Below, one piece after another: positions 34,867 through 44,357 of a DNA stretch of 64,000 bases. Location: NCBI RefSeq assembly GCF_030863805.1, contig NZ_CP132957.1, positions 1,674,001 to 1,738,000 on the forward strand. Reading direction: 5' to 3'. Both the position numbers and the translations under genes were made by a program. The stretch's first letter is position 1. Each line of letters begins with the position of its first letter. The notes beneath the pieces are model-generated. The model was not told where the DNA came from and ran no database searches. It worked only from the letters and a program-made list of their open reading frames with translations. The DNA comes from Kineothrix sp. MB12-C1 (lineage in GTDB: Bacteria; Bacillota; Clostridia; Lachnospirales; Lachnospiraceae).

Positions 34867-35883
34867 ATGGCCATTACCATAAATGATGTTGCAAAAGAAG
34901 CAGGTGTTTCCACTTCCACCGTTTCCAAAGTCCTCAATCACTGGACTTCCATTTCTCCCGAGACCACAGCAAGGGTAAATGAAGCGATCCGGAAACTAAA
35001 TTATACTCCCAATGCGAGAGCTGTCAGCTTTGCCCGGGGTTCTACTTTAAATATCTTATTCCTGTCCACCCTTGCCAGAGAGCAGGCTTATAACAACCCA
35101 CATATGTTCGATATCTTATGCGGTGCGCAAAAAGAACTGTCTGTCCGGGGATATACATTAATGCTGTCCGATATCCCTCCGGATGTTTCTCATGAGAATT
35201 ATCTGGAAACCCTGATTTCCCAGAAAGCAGTGGATGGTATCATTATTCACGGTTCCGCTTACTCTCCCAAGATGGTAAAACCTCTACTGGACAGCCAATT
35301 TCCTCACATTTTAATCGGGCACCCCGGCTCCGGCAGCCGCCTTTGTTGGATCGATACCAATAATAAATTAGCCGGACAGTTTGCCGCAGAGCATCTTCTG
35401 GAATGCGGTTATACCAAGACGGCTTTTGTCGGCAGCAAGAAAACTGACCACATCTCCACTCAGAGACTAACCGGATTTTTAAGCGGCATGTACGACTATG
35501 GATACCGAATTCCCGAAGAGTATATCAGCTATACCGATTCTTCCATCGAAGAAAGCCAAAAAGCGGTTCAGAGCCTGCTTTCTCTGCCCGAACCGCCTTG
35601 CGCATTAGTATGCGAGAATAACACCATTTCCTTAGGTGCCGTGCGGGCAATCTCCGAATCCCGCTTAAAGATTCCTGAAGATATAGCGCTTCTCACTTTT
35701 GATCGATACCCCTATTCCAATATCATCTCTCCCACTCCTACGATTATTGATATTGATGTATATGATTTGGGTGTTCAAGCTGCTACTATGCTCCTCAGGA
35801 AAATTGAAAATCCCTCTCTCCTTGTACAGAGCTATACGACACTTCCTGTACTGAAGCAAGGCCTTACCACTTTAAATAAATAG
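34867..35883 (+). CDS. LacI-family transcriptional regulator
   Basis: 338-residue repressor. N-terminal LacI HTH (ITINDVAKEAGVSTSTVSKVLNH) with hinge LNYTPNARAVSFARG, then a Peripla_BP_3 ligand domain (DGIIIHGSAYSPKMVKPLL, LLTFDRYPYSNIISPTPTII, DVYDLGVQAATMLLRKI). Start at 34867 after ACAAGGAGG; the upstream in-frame ATG-less extension is rejected. Divergent from the maltodextrin operon, which it most likely represses in the absence of sugar. Promoter: TTGACT at 34801 and TATACT at 34822, with a short 15-base spacer, and TACTA-TTT-TAGTA (34825-34837) overlapping it. Confidence 0.94.
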   Translation: MAITINDVAKEAGVSTSTVSKVLNHWTSISPETTARVNEAIRKLNYTPNARAVSFARGSTLNILFLSTLAREQAYNNPHMFDILCGAQKELSVRGYTLMLSDIPPDVSHENYLETLISQKAVDGIIIHGSAYSPKMVKPLLDSQFPHILIGHPGSGSRLCWIDTNNKLAGQFAAEHLLECGYTKTAFVGSKKTDHISTQRLTGFLSGMYDYGYRIPEEYISYTDSSIEESQKAVQSLLSLPEPPCALVCENNTISLGAVRAISESRLKIPEDIALLTFDRYPYSNIISPTPTIIDIDVYDLGVQAATMLLRKIENPSLLVQSYTTLPVLKQGLTTLNK

Positions 35884-35926
35884 AAAGAATTCTTTAAAAT
35901 AAATTGATGTGCAACAGTTTCTTACA

Positions 35927-37063
35927 TTAGTAAAGTAACACCCTATTCAAACGACTCCCCAAACAGCTTAACAATTCGTTGGTAATTGTTCCTGCTGCCT
36001 CCGCAAGATCATAGACTGTTATTTCATGTTCCCCAGACTTTCCAATAATAACGGCTATATCGTCAGTGTTCACGTTAGGGATATCTGTAACGTCAATTAG
36101 CATTTGGTCCATACAGATACGCCCGATGATAGGGGCTTGTTTTTGATTTATCAAAACTTTCCCGCGCCCACAAGAAAGAGAACGCGGTATTCCATCAGCA
36201 TACCCGATTGTCAGGACAGCTATCTTCCTATATCGGTTCGCAATATATTGTAACCCGTATCCTGCGTTCTCTCCTGCATATAAATCTTTTGTCAACGCAA
36301 CCCGCGCTTTGATAGACAATATCGGAAGTAAAGATATGGGGCAGTTCTCTAAATCAGCGCGATTGCTTAAAACCCCATATAAGGCAATACCAATTCGGGC
36401 ATAATCTCCTACAAGCCCGGGATAATTTATAAGCCCATAACTTGCCAATAAATGTAGTTTGCCGCAATCATACCCACGTTTTTTCAAATCAGAAATAACC
36501 TTACAGAACACAGTTCCTTGTTGCATAGTAAATTTCCTGTCTTTTTCAGAAGTGCTTTCATCAGAGCATAAATGAGTATATGTGCCTGTTATCATAAGAT
36601 TTTTACATTGAAAAATACTGTATATTTCCTCTATTCTTTCAAAGCGTTCTCCTAAACGGTGCATACCCGTATCAATTTTCAAATGTACTTCTATTTTTTC
36701 TCCATAAGAGTTTAAGAGCTTCGCATATGAGCAGTCAATGACAGTTTGCGTAAGTCGGTACTTCCGAAGCATTGGGAATAGGTTTGGGTGGGTATAGCCT
36801 AGAATTAAAATCTCGCCTTGAATACCATGGCACCGCAATTCGATGCCCTCTGAAACAGTAGCTACACAAAATGAGCTTATCCCTAATCGGTTGAGTTCCT
36901 TTGAGAGCAATACGGCTCCATGCCCATAAGCATTTGCCTTAACCACAGGCATTAACTTCCCGCCTTGTGGCAGCAAGCTTTGTAAGGCAACGATATTTTG
37001 GAGCAGATTATTTCTATCTATCTCTATCCATGCACGGTCTTTGCAGTTGTTGTTATTCTTCAT
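35927..37063 (-). CDS. PLP-dependent alanine/serine racemase (Alr / VanT catalytic domain)
   Basis: Fold III racemase, 378 residues. PLP lysine in MPVVKANAYGHG, GYADGIPRSLS, and IGRICMDQMLIDVTD near the C-terminal Tyr-containing domain. Its start overlaps the end of the VanG-type ligase gene by four bases (ATGA), so the two are translationally coupled. In vanG, vanC and vanE clusters the racemase VanT makes D-serine, but VanT carries a long N-terminal membrane domain that is missing here. The protein is therefore either an Alr-like soluble racemase or a VanT catalytic domain alone. Substrate preference for serine is inferred only from the ligase neighbour. Confidence 0.88.
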   Translation of the reverse strand: MKNNNNCKDRAWIEIDRNNLLQNIVALQSLLPQGGKLMPVVKANAYGHGAVLLSKELNRLGISSFCVATVSEGIELRCHGIQGEILILGYTHPNLFPMLRKYRLTQTVIDCSYAKLLNSYGEKIEVHLKIDTGMHRLGERFERIEEIYSIFQCKNLMITGTYTHLCSDESTSEKDRKFTMQQGTVFCKVISDLKKRGYDCGKLHLLASYGLINYPGLVGDYARIGIALYGVLSNRADLENCPISLLPILSIKARVALTKDLYAGENAGYGLQYIANRYRKIAVLTIGYADGIPRSLSCGRGKVLINQKQAPIIGRICMDQMLIDVTDIPNVNTDDIAVIIGKSGEHEITVYDLAEAAGTITNELLSCLGSRLNRVLLY

Positions 37064-38139
37064 TTTTCCACCGCCAGTTCAATGGCTGCGGTAATAATCT
37101 GTTCAAAGGATAGGCCAACAGCCTTTAACATGGTTGGAAAGCGGCTGTGTGCTGTAAAACCCGGGATGGTATTTACTTCGTTAAACACGATTTCCCCCTC
37201 TGAGGATAAGAACATATCGACACGTGCAAATCCTCGACAATCCAGGGTCTTGTAAATGACTTTTGCTGTTTGTTTTACTTTGTTTACTGTGGCAGCGTCA
37301 ATCCTTGCAGGAACATGGATAGCCGAGGTTTTAAGGGTATACTTCTCTACAGAATCAAAGAAACCATCCGAAAGCTCTATTTCATCAACTTCGCCAACCG
37401 TTAGCGTATCGTTGCCTAAAACGGCGCAACCAACCTCAAAGCCGGATATATTTTCTTCAATGATAATTTTGTTATCATATTCAAAAGCCTGCTCAATCGC
37501 GGCAGGAAGCCCGTTTCTGTCAGATACCTTTGTTATGCCAAAAGAAGAGCCGGCCTTTATGGGCTTAACAAACAACGGATAGCCTATTTCTTCAGCTTGA
37601 GAAAGAGCCATTCCCGCGTTCATATTATTATCCAAAACGTAGGAACGGGGAACAAGAACACCAGCAGCATGAACAAGCTTATGCGCCCTATCCTTGTCCA
37701 TACAAAGGGCAGATGCAAGAACGCCGCATCCTGCCATTGGAATATTGGCAAGCTCAAACACCCCTTGTACCGTGCCATCTTCACCATTTCTTCCATGTAA
37801 GACAGGAAAAACAACATCAATATAAATTTTTAGGGCCTTATTATCCTTATACTCAAGGATAACGTGTTCCGAACGACTTTGAGATACAACCGCAGGAATA
37901 CAGGCAATGTCATCATGCCATGTATTGTCTTTAATTTTTTCAATACTGCCGTTAAAGTGAAACCAATCTCCTTGTTTTGTAATACCTATCAAAACAGGAA
38001 TATACCTTTCCTTGTCCATGTGGCTGATTACCGCATATGCGGATTGCAGGGAAACCTCGTATTCCGGGGAGCAACCTCCAAAAATTACAGCAATCCTTTT
38101 TTTATAAATTTCTTTTTCACAATTATTATTGAAGTTCAT
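37060..38139 (-). CDS. vanG: D-alanine:D-serine ligase, VanG type
   Basis: ATP-grasp ligase that joins D-Ala to another D-amino acid. It follows VanG along the whole length: IAVIFGGCSPEYEVSLQSA, VFPVLHGRNGEDGTVQG, CMDKDRAHKLV, IKAGSSFGITKV, FFDSVEKYTLKTS and VNTIPGFTAHSRFP. The EKYTLK omega-loop is the VanG/C/E form rather than the Ddl form, so the product is expected to be D-Ala-D-Ser. It is preceded by AAGGAGG and lies after a vanRS pair. VanXY, the D,D-peptidase that removes the normal D-Ala-D-Ala precursors, is not next to it. Whether it confers glycopeptide resistance is not established; many clostridia carry silent copies. Confidence 0.88.
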   Translation of the reverse strand: MNFNNNCEKEIYKKRIAVIFGGCSPEYEVSLQSAYAVISHMDKERYIPVLIGITKQGDWFHFNGSIEKIKDNTWHDDIACIPAVVSQSRSEHVILEYKDNKALKIYIDVVFPVLHGRNGEDGTVQGVFELANIPMAGCGVLASALCMDKDRAHKLVHAAGVLVPRSYVLDNNMNAGMALSQAEEIGYPLFVKPIKAGSSFGITKVSDRNGLPAAIEQAFEYDNKIIIEENISGFEVGCAVLGNDTLTVGEVDEIELSDGFFDSVEKYTLKTSAIHVPARIDAATVNKVKQTAKVIYKTLDCRGFARVDMFLSSEGEIVFNEVNTIPGFTAHSRFPTMLKAVGLSFEQIITAAIELAVEK

Positions 38140-38214
38140 TTTTCCTCCTTAGGATAAGCTTTAATCACCTTGCATAATTTTTTTCTACCCATACCGCTTT
38201 TCTTTACAAATGCT

Positions 38215-38275
38215 AAAAAACAGTCTGCTTATCTTTTGTATATAAATCATACCCAAAGTAAGCAGACTGCTTTTT
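38215..38275. terminator. Long-loop inverted repeat between vanS and vanG
   Basis: 11-bp perfect arms CAGTCTGCTTA (38221-38231) and TAAGCAGACTG (38259-38269) around a 27-base AT-rich loop. T-runs follow on both strands (TTTTTT on minus, CTTTTT on plus). Likely separates vanRS from vanG-racemase. Confidence 0.6.
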
Positions 38276-38328
38276 AATATAAAATTATTTATTTCCTAAG
38301 AAAATCCTAATTCTGCATTGACATTTTC

Positions 38329-39459
38329 CTAATTTTTTACCGGCAGCGTAATAATAAATACAATGGTTTCGCTTTTGCTGTTTGCCGTAATCGTTCCTCC
38401 ATGTAATGTAATGATTTCCTTTGCTATTGCCAATCCCAAACCGGCTCCGCCTGTATTTGAGGTACGGGCTTCATCTAAGCGATAGAACTTTTCAAAAATT
38501 GAGGACAGTTTTTCTTGTGGAATCGTCTTTCCCTTATTCATAAACGAGATAACTACCGAACCGCCCTTTTCCTCGGCAGAAATGTGTATTTCTGTATTTG
38601 GATAGCTGTATGCCATAGCATTTTTCAAAACATTATTGAATACCCTTGCTAATTTATCGGGATCACCATAAATGGTTAAGTTTTCATCGCTTTTAAGAGC
38701 TGCTGTATTTCCATTCTCGCATAGTGTAGGCGAAAGCTCATCGATAAGCTGCACAAGCATGTAATACAAATCTATGTTTTCTTTTGATAGACTTATTTGC
38801 TGCAGATTATAGCGTGTTATCTCAAAAAATTCGTTTATCATTTTTTCTAAACGGTAAGCCTTATCGAGTGTAATATCTACATACTTTGCCTTTTGATCCG
38901 CGGGCATGTCCGGAGCTTCTGCCAAAAGATTGAGATAGCCGATTACTGACGTCAGCGGTGTACGTATATCATGTGCCAAATACATAACCAAATCATTTTT
39001 ACGCTGTTCGGCTAACTGCGCTTCTAAAGTACGCTGCCTTAATTCCTGCTTTACTGCATTTAGCTTACGTTCTATTGCCGCCATTTCAGATGGTAAATAT
39101 ATCTCGCTATCATTGGATAGTAAGGTATCGATTCCCTGATTGATCATATCGAAATATCTGGTGAACCAATTAAAGACCACCCGCAGCAAAACAAAGAATG
39201 TGACGACAATAGCAATCGTCCAAATGATATATTTATAATTGCGAAAGACCAGTTGATATATATTAACCGCATTCCTATAGTCCATTCTAAAAACCTTCCG
39301 GAAAACAGAAACCATCCATTCACCGCCGCGCCCACGCCATCCCAACGTATATAAAACCGAAGTAATAATTAAAGCTATAACGGCAATACCCAAAAGCCGA
39401 ATGTGCAATTTTGACCTAAACTGAGCATAGTCAGCTTTGTTTTTATCATTATATTTCAA
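38329..39459 (-). CDS. vanS: Sensor histidine kinase, VanS type
   Basis: 376-residue kinase. Two membrane helices (LLGIAVIALIITSVLYTLG, IIWTIAIVVTFFVLLRVVF) flank a short extracellular loop of about 45 residues, then HAMP, HisKA with histidine in YLAHDIRTPLTSVIGYLNLL, and an HATPase with NNVLKNAMAYS, GKTIPQEKLSSIFEKFYRLD and GGAGLGLAIAKEI. This layout matches VanS of VanG/C/E clusters. The start is a TTG at 39459 that overlaps the end of vanR, with GGAG upstream. In this orientation it would control the vanG and racemase genes downstream. Confidence 0.88.
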   Translation of the reverse strand: MKYNDKNKADYAQFRSKLHIRLLGIAVIALIITSVLYTLGWRGRGGEWMVSVFRKVFRMDYRNAVNIYQLVFRNYKYIIWTIAIVVTFFVLLRVVFNWFTRYFDMINQGIDTLLSNDSEIYLPSEMAAIERKLNAVKQELRQRTLEAQLAEQRKNDLVMYLAHDIRTPLTSVIGYLNLLAEAPDMPADQKAKYVDITLDKAYRLEKMINEFFEITRYNLQQISLSKENIDLYYMLVQLIDELSPTLCENGNTAALKSDENLTIYGDPDKLARVFNNVLKNAMAYSYPNTEIHISAEEKGGSVVISFMNKGKTIPQEKLSSIFEKFYRLDEARTSNTGGAGLGLAIAKEIITLHGGTITANSKSETIVFIITLPVKN

Positions 39460-40150
39460 TTTTATATCCCACTCCCCATATTGTTTTTATATACTTCGGA
39501 TTGTCAACGGTATCATTTAACTTTTCTCTTAAATGTCGAATGTGAACCGTAATTGTGTTGTTGCTTTTGCTGTAATATTCGTCCTGCCAAATCTTATGAA
39601 ATAGATCTTCCGCACTAACTACACTACCCTTATTCTCTAAGAGAATACGCAAAATAGAAAACTCCGTGGGGGTTAGTACGAGTGATTTCTCATCCAACAA
39701 GCATTCGTGCGTTTTAATATTCATTATTAAGCCAGAATGAGAAATAACATCCTTTGCTGTCCCTTCGGAATGGATCGCATTATATTTCTTGTATCGACGC
39801 AGTTGAGCCTTTACTCTTGCAACCATTTCAAGCGGGCGAAATGGTTTCGTAATGTAATCATCTGCGCCGAGTGTAAGCCCTGTGATTTTGTCGGTTTCTT
39901 CATCTTTTGCTGTCAGCATAATAACAGGATAGGTATATCGTTCTCTTATTTTCTGACATAGTATAAAACCGTTAATATCAGGTAACATAATATCTAAAAT
40001 AGCAAGATCAAGCTCTGTTGTGTTGATAAATTCAAGAGCTTCCTTTGCTGTATAAAATTTAAAGACAGTATAGTTTTCGTTATTCAAATAGACTTCTATT
40101 AAATCTGCAATTTCAACTTCATCATCAACGACAAGTATTCTATCAGACAT
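39449..40150 (-). CDS. vanR: Response regulator, VanR type (OmpR family)
   Basis: 233-residue OmpR/PhoB-class regulator. The receiver has VVDDE, phospho-Asp in LDLAILDIMLP, and lysine in DDYITKPFRP; the C-terminal winged helix contains LTPTEFSILRILLENKG and SNNTITVHIRHLREKL. The ATG follows GGAAGGAG. Together with VanS it forms the first two genes of the vanR-vanS-vanG-racemase set. Confidence 0.9.
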   Translation of the reverse strand: MSDRILVVDDEVEIADLIEVYLNNENYTVFKFYTAKEALEFINTTELDLAILDIMLPDINGFILCQKIRERYTYPVIMLTAKDEETDKITGLTLGADDYITKPFRPLEMVARVKAQLRRYKKYNAIHSEGTAKDVISHSGLIMNIKTHECLLDEKSLVLTPTEFSILRILLENKGSVVSAEDLFHKIWQDEYYSKSNNTITVHIRHLREKLNDTVDNPKYIKTIWGVGYKIEI

Positions 40151-40386
40151 ATGACAACACTCCTTCCGATGGCAATGCTTTTATTTTACCACACAGCGGA
40201 CTCTTTATTTATTATTTTTTAAATAAGATATTATTAAGATTTCCCTAAGTCGACTTTTTATATTAAGGTTAACCTTTTGATTAACTTATTCAGTGTAATT
40301 GTACACGGCCAATCGGGTTTGACTTTCATACAGATGAAGAAGGAAAAGAACGAAGACATATATCTAAAAATAACACTTTTGAATGG

Positions 40387-40483
40387 CAACAAAAAACCCC
40401 GTAACATCAACGTTTACGGGGTTTTAAAGAGAGACGTCTAACGGATTTGAACCGATGATCAGGGAGTTGCAGACCGGTGCCTG
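40387..40483 (-). repeat. Partial tRNA-Cys and terminator copy (direct repeat of 55397-55493)
   Basis: About 97 bases align without gaps to the 3' part of tRNA-Cys plus its terminator at 55397-55493 (offset 15,010) with roughly 16 differences by eye, densest near the end. Weaker similarity (CGAAGACAT segment) continues outward to 40351 / 55356 after a five-base shift. The terminator hairpin (arms AAAACCCCGTAA / TTACGGGGTTTT) is intact. The 5' half of the tRNA is absent, so it cannot be a functional tRNA. It looks like one end of an attachment-site-like pair or a duplication scar. Confidence 0.75.
40391..40425 (-). terminator. Terminator inside the tRNA-Cys-derived repeat
   Basis: 12-bp stem AAAACCCCGTAA/TTACGGGGTTTT followed by T-run on the minus strand. 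It could terminate the GH127 operon, which ends at 40623. Confidence 0.6.
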
Positions 40484-40622
40484 TACGTTTATAGCCTCTT
40501 TATCCATGGGCTTTCCACCTAATTGATATTTCTTTAATAATGTTACCGTACTCATTTTGTTTCTCTCTGTAAACGGGGAATATAGTTATAATTTAAAAAC
40601 TTAATACTAATATTTAGCGCTG

Positions 40623-42533
40623 CTATTCTGTTTCCAATACCCAGACCTTCATCTGGTTCAATCCTCTGTTTCCCCAAGCGAAATAAGGTATTGCCTTTAT
40701 TCTTACATGTTCTGCTATCGGTTTTTCTTCCGTATAAAGTGCCTTACTGCCATGCATCCGAATTCCGTTCAGTTCAATAATCACCATACCCTCCAGCGGC
40801 TCATTTTCACATACAGATACTGCAAATTCTGTTTCTTTCGGAATTCTAAGTTCTTGTAAATGTTCTCCATTGTCTACACCTTCAAAAGCGTAAACGAAAG
40901 GTCCTCTCATTAATGCTACACAACCTTCATTTTCCCTTACTTTGGTATTACAATAAATTTTTCTAATTTCCATGGGAAAAGTAATTTCAACCTTGTCACC
41001 CTTTTCCCATATCCTGGACAAATACAAGTATCCATCCTTCTCCTCTGCATCCTTAATTAATTCCCCATTTAACTGAATCGTTCTATTTTTTACATAGGAT
41101 GGGATTCTGATTGCAAGTGTGAAACATATATTATCTTGCTTAGGATTTATGGTATAGATTATATTTCCTTCCCATGGATAGAGGCTCTTCACTTCGATAT
41201 CAGCATATTTAAACTCCGCATTACCCCCCAGGTAAAGATGTGAATAAATCGTATCCTCTGACTCACTCCACGCATATTTTCCAAGAGACATCAGCAGTCT
41301 GACCACATTAGGCGGGCAACAAGCACAAGCATACCAACCTGGTCTTTCGGGAAGGACATGCTTATGTCCATACAGCTTCCCTGAAATCTCAGGATTAACT
41401 TCCAATGGATTTACATAGAAAAATCTCTTCCCATCCAGCTGCATACCGCTCAAAATTCCGTTATACAATGCTCTCTCCATCACATCAGCATATTTATTGG
41501 ATGGATGGATATCCAACATTTTTTTAGCAAAGAAAACAAGACCAATAGATGCACAAGTTTCAGCATATATTGTATCATTGGGCAAATCATAATCAAGGGA
41601 GAAAGCCTCTCCTTCCACAGTAGAACCAATACCTCCGGTTAGATACATTCTCCTTTCAGTTATATTATCCCAAAGAGTTTCACATGCCTGCAAAAGCTCT
41701 TCTTCTCCTGTCTTTCCTGCAATATCTGCCATTGCAGTATACATATAAGCAGCTCTGACACTATGCCCTTCCGCCGTTTTCTGTTCCCGAACGGGTGCAT
41801 AACTCTGGTTATATTTTGTATCCATGGGATCTATTCCGAAATGCGTCCAACCCCGTTGCTCGTTCTCATCTTTAAAAAAATAAGGGTTCTTACCTCGTTC
41901 GTCAATAAAATACTGGGCCAGATCGCTATATTTTTCCTTTCCCGTAGTATGATATAACCTCATCAACCCAATTTCAATTTCCTGATGGCCTGGAATTCCG
42001 GATCTTTTATCCGGTCCAAACTGATCCATAATATGATCCGCCATCCGCTCCATGACCCTGAGAAGTTTTTCCTTGCCTGTTACCTCATAATATGCAACTG
42101 CAGCCTCCATCATATGTCCTGCACAATAAAGCTCATGACATTCTTGCAGGTTTTTCCATCTGCGCTCCGGTTCCTTAATCGTAAAGTATGTATTGAGATA
42201 TCCATCTTTTTGCTGAGCTTTCCCGATCACATCGATAATCATATCAGCACGCCTCTCCAACACTTCATCCGGCCTTATTGCTAATGAATATGCGACACCC
42301 TCCAACCATTTTGCCACATCACTGTCTTGGAATACCATGCCATAAAAATCACCTTTCTCCAATTCAGCAGCAATGCGAAAGTTTGCGAATGCATGACTTT
42401 TCTCTGCACCCTCAATATCATCATTCAAAATTGCCTCCTGATAGGGAATCACTACATTTATTATCTGACTCTGTCTTTTTGACCAAAATTCATCACTGAT
42501 TTTTATATTCCTTAAATCAACTTCTCTATTCAT
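40623..42533 (-). CDS. GH127 beta-L-arabinofuranosidase (HypBA1-like)
   Basis: 636-residue cytoplasmic glycosidase that removes beta-linked L-arabinofuranose. The zinc/cysteine catalytic site is visible: Glu and Cys in YAETCASIG (about residues 325-327) and the double cysteine in CACCPPNVV (about 402-404), matching Glu338, Cys340, Cys417 and Cys418 of HypBA1. No signal peptide. Start at 42533 (MNREVD) after AAAGGAATGG; the ATG at 42551 overlaps the permease stop. It is the last gene of the operon SBP-permease-permease-GH127, so imported arabino-oligosaccharides are the likely substrate; L-arabinose would be the product. Confidence 0.94.
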   Translation of the reverse strand: MNREVDLRNIKISDEFWSKRQSQIINVVIPYQEAILNDDIEGAEKSHAFANFRIAAELEKGDFYGMVFQDSDVAKWLEGVAYSLAIRPDEVLERRADMIIDVIGKAQQKDGYLNTYFTIKEPERRWKNLQECHELYCAGHMMEAAVAYYEVTGKEKLLRVMERMADHIMDQFGPDKRSGIPGHQEIEIGLMRLYHTTGKEKYSDLAQYFIDERGKNPYFFKDENEQRGWTHFGIDPMDTKYNQSYAPVREQKTAEGHSVRAAYMYTAMADIAGKTGEEELLQACETLWDNITERRMYLTGGIGSTVEGEAFSLDYDLPNDTIYAETCASIGLVFFAKKMLDIHPSNKYADVMERALYNGILSGMQLDGKRFFYVNPLEVNPEISGKLYGHKHVLPERPGWYACACCPPNVVRLLMSLGKYAWSESEDTIYSHLYLGGNAEFKYADIEVKSLYPWEGNIIYTINPKQDNICFTLAIRIPSYVKNRTIQLNGELIKDAEEKDGYLYLSRIWEKGDKVEITFPMEIRKIYCNTKVRENEGCVALMRGPFVYAFEGVDNGEHLQELRIPKETEFAVSVCENEPLEGMVIIELNGIRMHGSKALYTEEKPIAEHVRIKAIPYFAWGNRGLNQMKVWVLETE

Positions 42534-42550
42534 AATTACCATTCCTTTCA

Positions 42551-43393
42551 TTACCCTTTTACTGCTGCTCCGATTGTAAGTGCATTCTCTACTTGTTTAC
42601 TGAAAATCAGATACAAAATAATAGGTGCTATACTAGCAATCGTCAACGCAGCAGCGGAGGCACCCCAATCAGTTGCAAATTTACCTTGAAAATAAACCAA
42701 TCCGAGAGGTAATGTTTTTAAAGCATTATTTGAAATTACAATAAGTGCAGTAAACAACTCATTCCACGAATTCAGAAAAATAAATATGGAAGCTGACGCT
42801 ATCGCAGGTTTAACCAAAGGCATAATAATTAAAAAAAAGCAAGTATATATATTGGCTCCATCAATTGCAGCCGATTCCTCCATCTCATATGGAATTGATC
42901 TGAAAAAAGCATAGAATACCATGGATGTAAAGGAAAGATTAAATACAATATAAGGAATAATCACTGATAACAACGTATCTTGCAGATGAAGATCTCTGAC
43001 AAGAATAACAAGAGGTATAATAATAATCTGTACAGGAATAAACATGCCCAAAATTGCATAAATTCTCACTGCATTTGATAACCTCCATCTCATCCTGGCT
43101 GTGGCATAGGAAAACATTAAAGCAATCAATATAGTAAATGTTACAGTTATAATTGCTACAAATGTACTATTTTTAAAAAATAATAGTATATTAAATTGCG
43201 TTATTGCATTTACATAATTTTCAATACGGAAGTTTGTTGGAAAACCATATACATTAGTTGAAAATATCTCTTCATTATTTTTTAGAGAGTTAAATGCCAT
43301 CCAGATAAGCGGATAAATTGAAGCAAATGAGAATGTTGTTAAAACAAGATAAAGTATTGATTTTAAACAGATTTTTTTAAATCCTTCTGTCAA
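42551..43393 (-). CDS. Carbohydrate ABC permease, CUT1 second permease (AraQ/LacG-like)
   Basis: 280 residues, six helices. The EAA loop reads EMEESAAIDGANIYTCFFLIIMPLVKPAI; ends VENALTIGAAVKG. Start is a TTG at 43393, with GGAGGG eight bases before it. It pairs with the upstream permease and overlaps the GH127 gene region. Confidence 0.93.
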   Translation of the reverse strand: MTEGFKKICLKSILYLVLTTFSFASIYPLIWMAFNSLKNNEEIFSTNVYGFPTNFRIENYVNAITQFNILLFFKNSTFVAIITVTFTILIALMFSYATARMRWRLSNAVRIYAILGMFIPVQIIIIPLVILVRDLHLQDTLLSVIIPYIVFNLSFTSMVFYAFFRSIPYEMEESAAIDGANIYTCFFLIIMPLVKPAIASASIFIFLNSWNELFTALIVISNNALKTLPLGLVYFQGKFATDWGASAAALTIASIAPIILYLIFSKQVENALTIGAAVKG

Positions 43394-43407
43394 GCGAACG
43401 CCCTCCT

Positions 43408-44295
43408 TTAATATATAATTCTTTCTCGCGCCATAAATTTATTAATAATCAGTGTAAACAGCAAGCATTCTGCTACCAGTATGACTGCAGAAACACATCC
43501 GTACCCAAATTCTCCTTTTTGGAATGCCGATTTGTACATAAGGTAAGAAAGTGTCATCGTTGATCCGCCTGGACCACCGCCAGTCATAACAAACATATTG
43601 TCAAAGGCTTTTAGACCACCTGTAATCGACATAACAAAAGTGAACTTATAGGTTTCCGCTATCAGCGGGAGCGTAATTTTCCTATGAATTGTCATAGACG
43701 ATGCTCCATCAATCGTTGCCGCTTCATAATATTGTTCCGGTATTGATTTAATTGCAGTATAAATAAATACAAACATAATCCCCATAAATTGCCAGGCATT
43801 AGTAAATGCTACAGAGTAAATTGCTACTTTGGGATCAGATAGAAATGCTATCTTGTGATTTTCACCGAATATTCCCAAAATATTATTGATCAATCCATGA
43901 TCGTAGTTATATAGTTGAGACCACAATTGTCCAACAACCGTTACTGATAATACAACCGGAATGAAAAAACTAGTTTTAAAAAATGCCCTACCTTTAATAC
44001 GGAGTGTCTTCGTTGAAAATATGAGTGCCATAACGGTCGCTACTCCTTGTTGGTAAATGAAAACAACGGCAGCAAAAATAAGCCCATTCTTTAAAGAAGG
44101 AATAAAATCAGGATCTTTTAATATTGTTTTATAATTTTCTAATCCGGTAAAAATAGGCTCAGTAATACCATCCCAATCATAAAAGCTTTTTATTAATGTC
44201 TGAAATATCGGATATATCATCATCAATGTGTACAACGCTAAAAATGGCATTACAAATATAAATATTGCAGATTTCTTGTTTAAAAATTTATTCAT
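43408..44295 (-). CDS. Carbohydrate ABC permease, CUT1 first permease (AraP-like)
   Basis: 295 residues, six helices, EAA loop EQYYEAATIDGASSMTIHRKITLPLIAET. The last cytoplasmic turn is KFMARERIIY. ATG preceded by GGAGAAG. Gap to the partner permease is 14 bases. No ATPase gene is nearby, so the operon probably shares a MsmK/MsmX-type ATPase encoded elsewhere, as is common in Firmicutes. Confidence 0.93.
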   Translation of the reverse strand: MNKFLNKKSAIFIFVMPFLALYTLMMIYPIFQTLIKSFYDWDGITEPIFTGLENYKTILKDPDFIPSLKNGLIFAAVVFIYQQGVATVMALIFSTKTLRIKGRAFFKTSFFIPVVLSVTVVGQLWSQLYNYDHGLINNILGIFGENHKIAFLSDPKVAIYSVAFTNAWQFMGIMFVFIYTAIKSIPEQYYEAATIDGASSMTIHRKITLPLIAETYKFTFVMSITGGLKAFDNMFVMTGGGPGGSTMTLSYLMYKSAFQKGEFGYGCVSAVILVAECLLFTLIINKFMARERIIY

Positions 44296-44357
44296 ATTAT
44301 GTCTTCTCCTTGAAGGACGTACTCCGGTTAAATTTATTAAATATAATATTTAAAATA

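Larger units (their letters stand above)
40151..40622. other. Intergenic region upstream of vanR holding a tRNA-Cys-derived repeat
   Basis: No gene is seen in these 472 bases. Close to vanR the DNA is A/T-rich with the vanR leader; a weak TAAAAT-type -10 is present without a clear -35. From about 40351 onward the sequence aligns with the 55.36-55.5 kb region next to tRNA-Cys, described as a separate feature. Confidence 0.6.
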
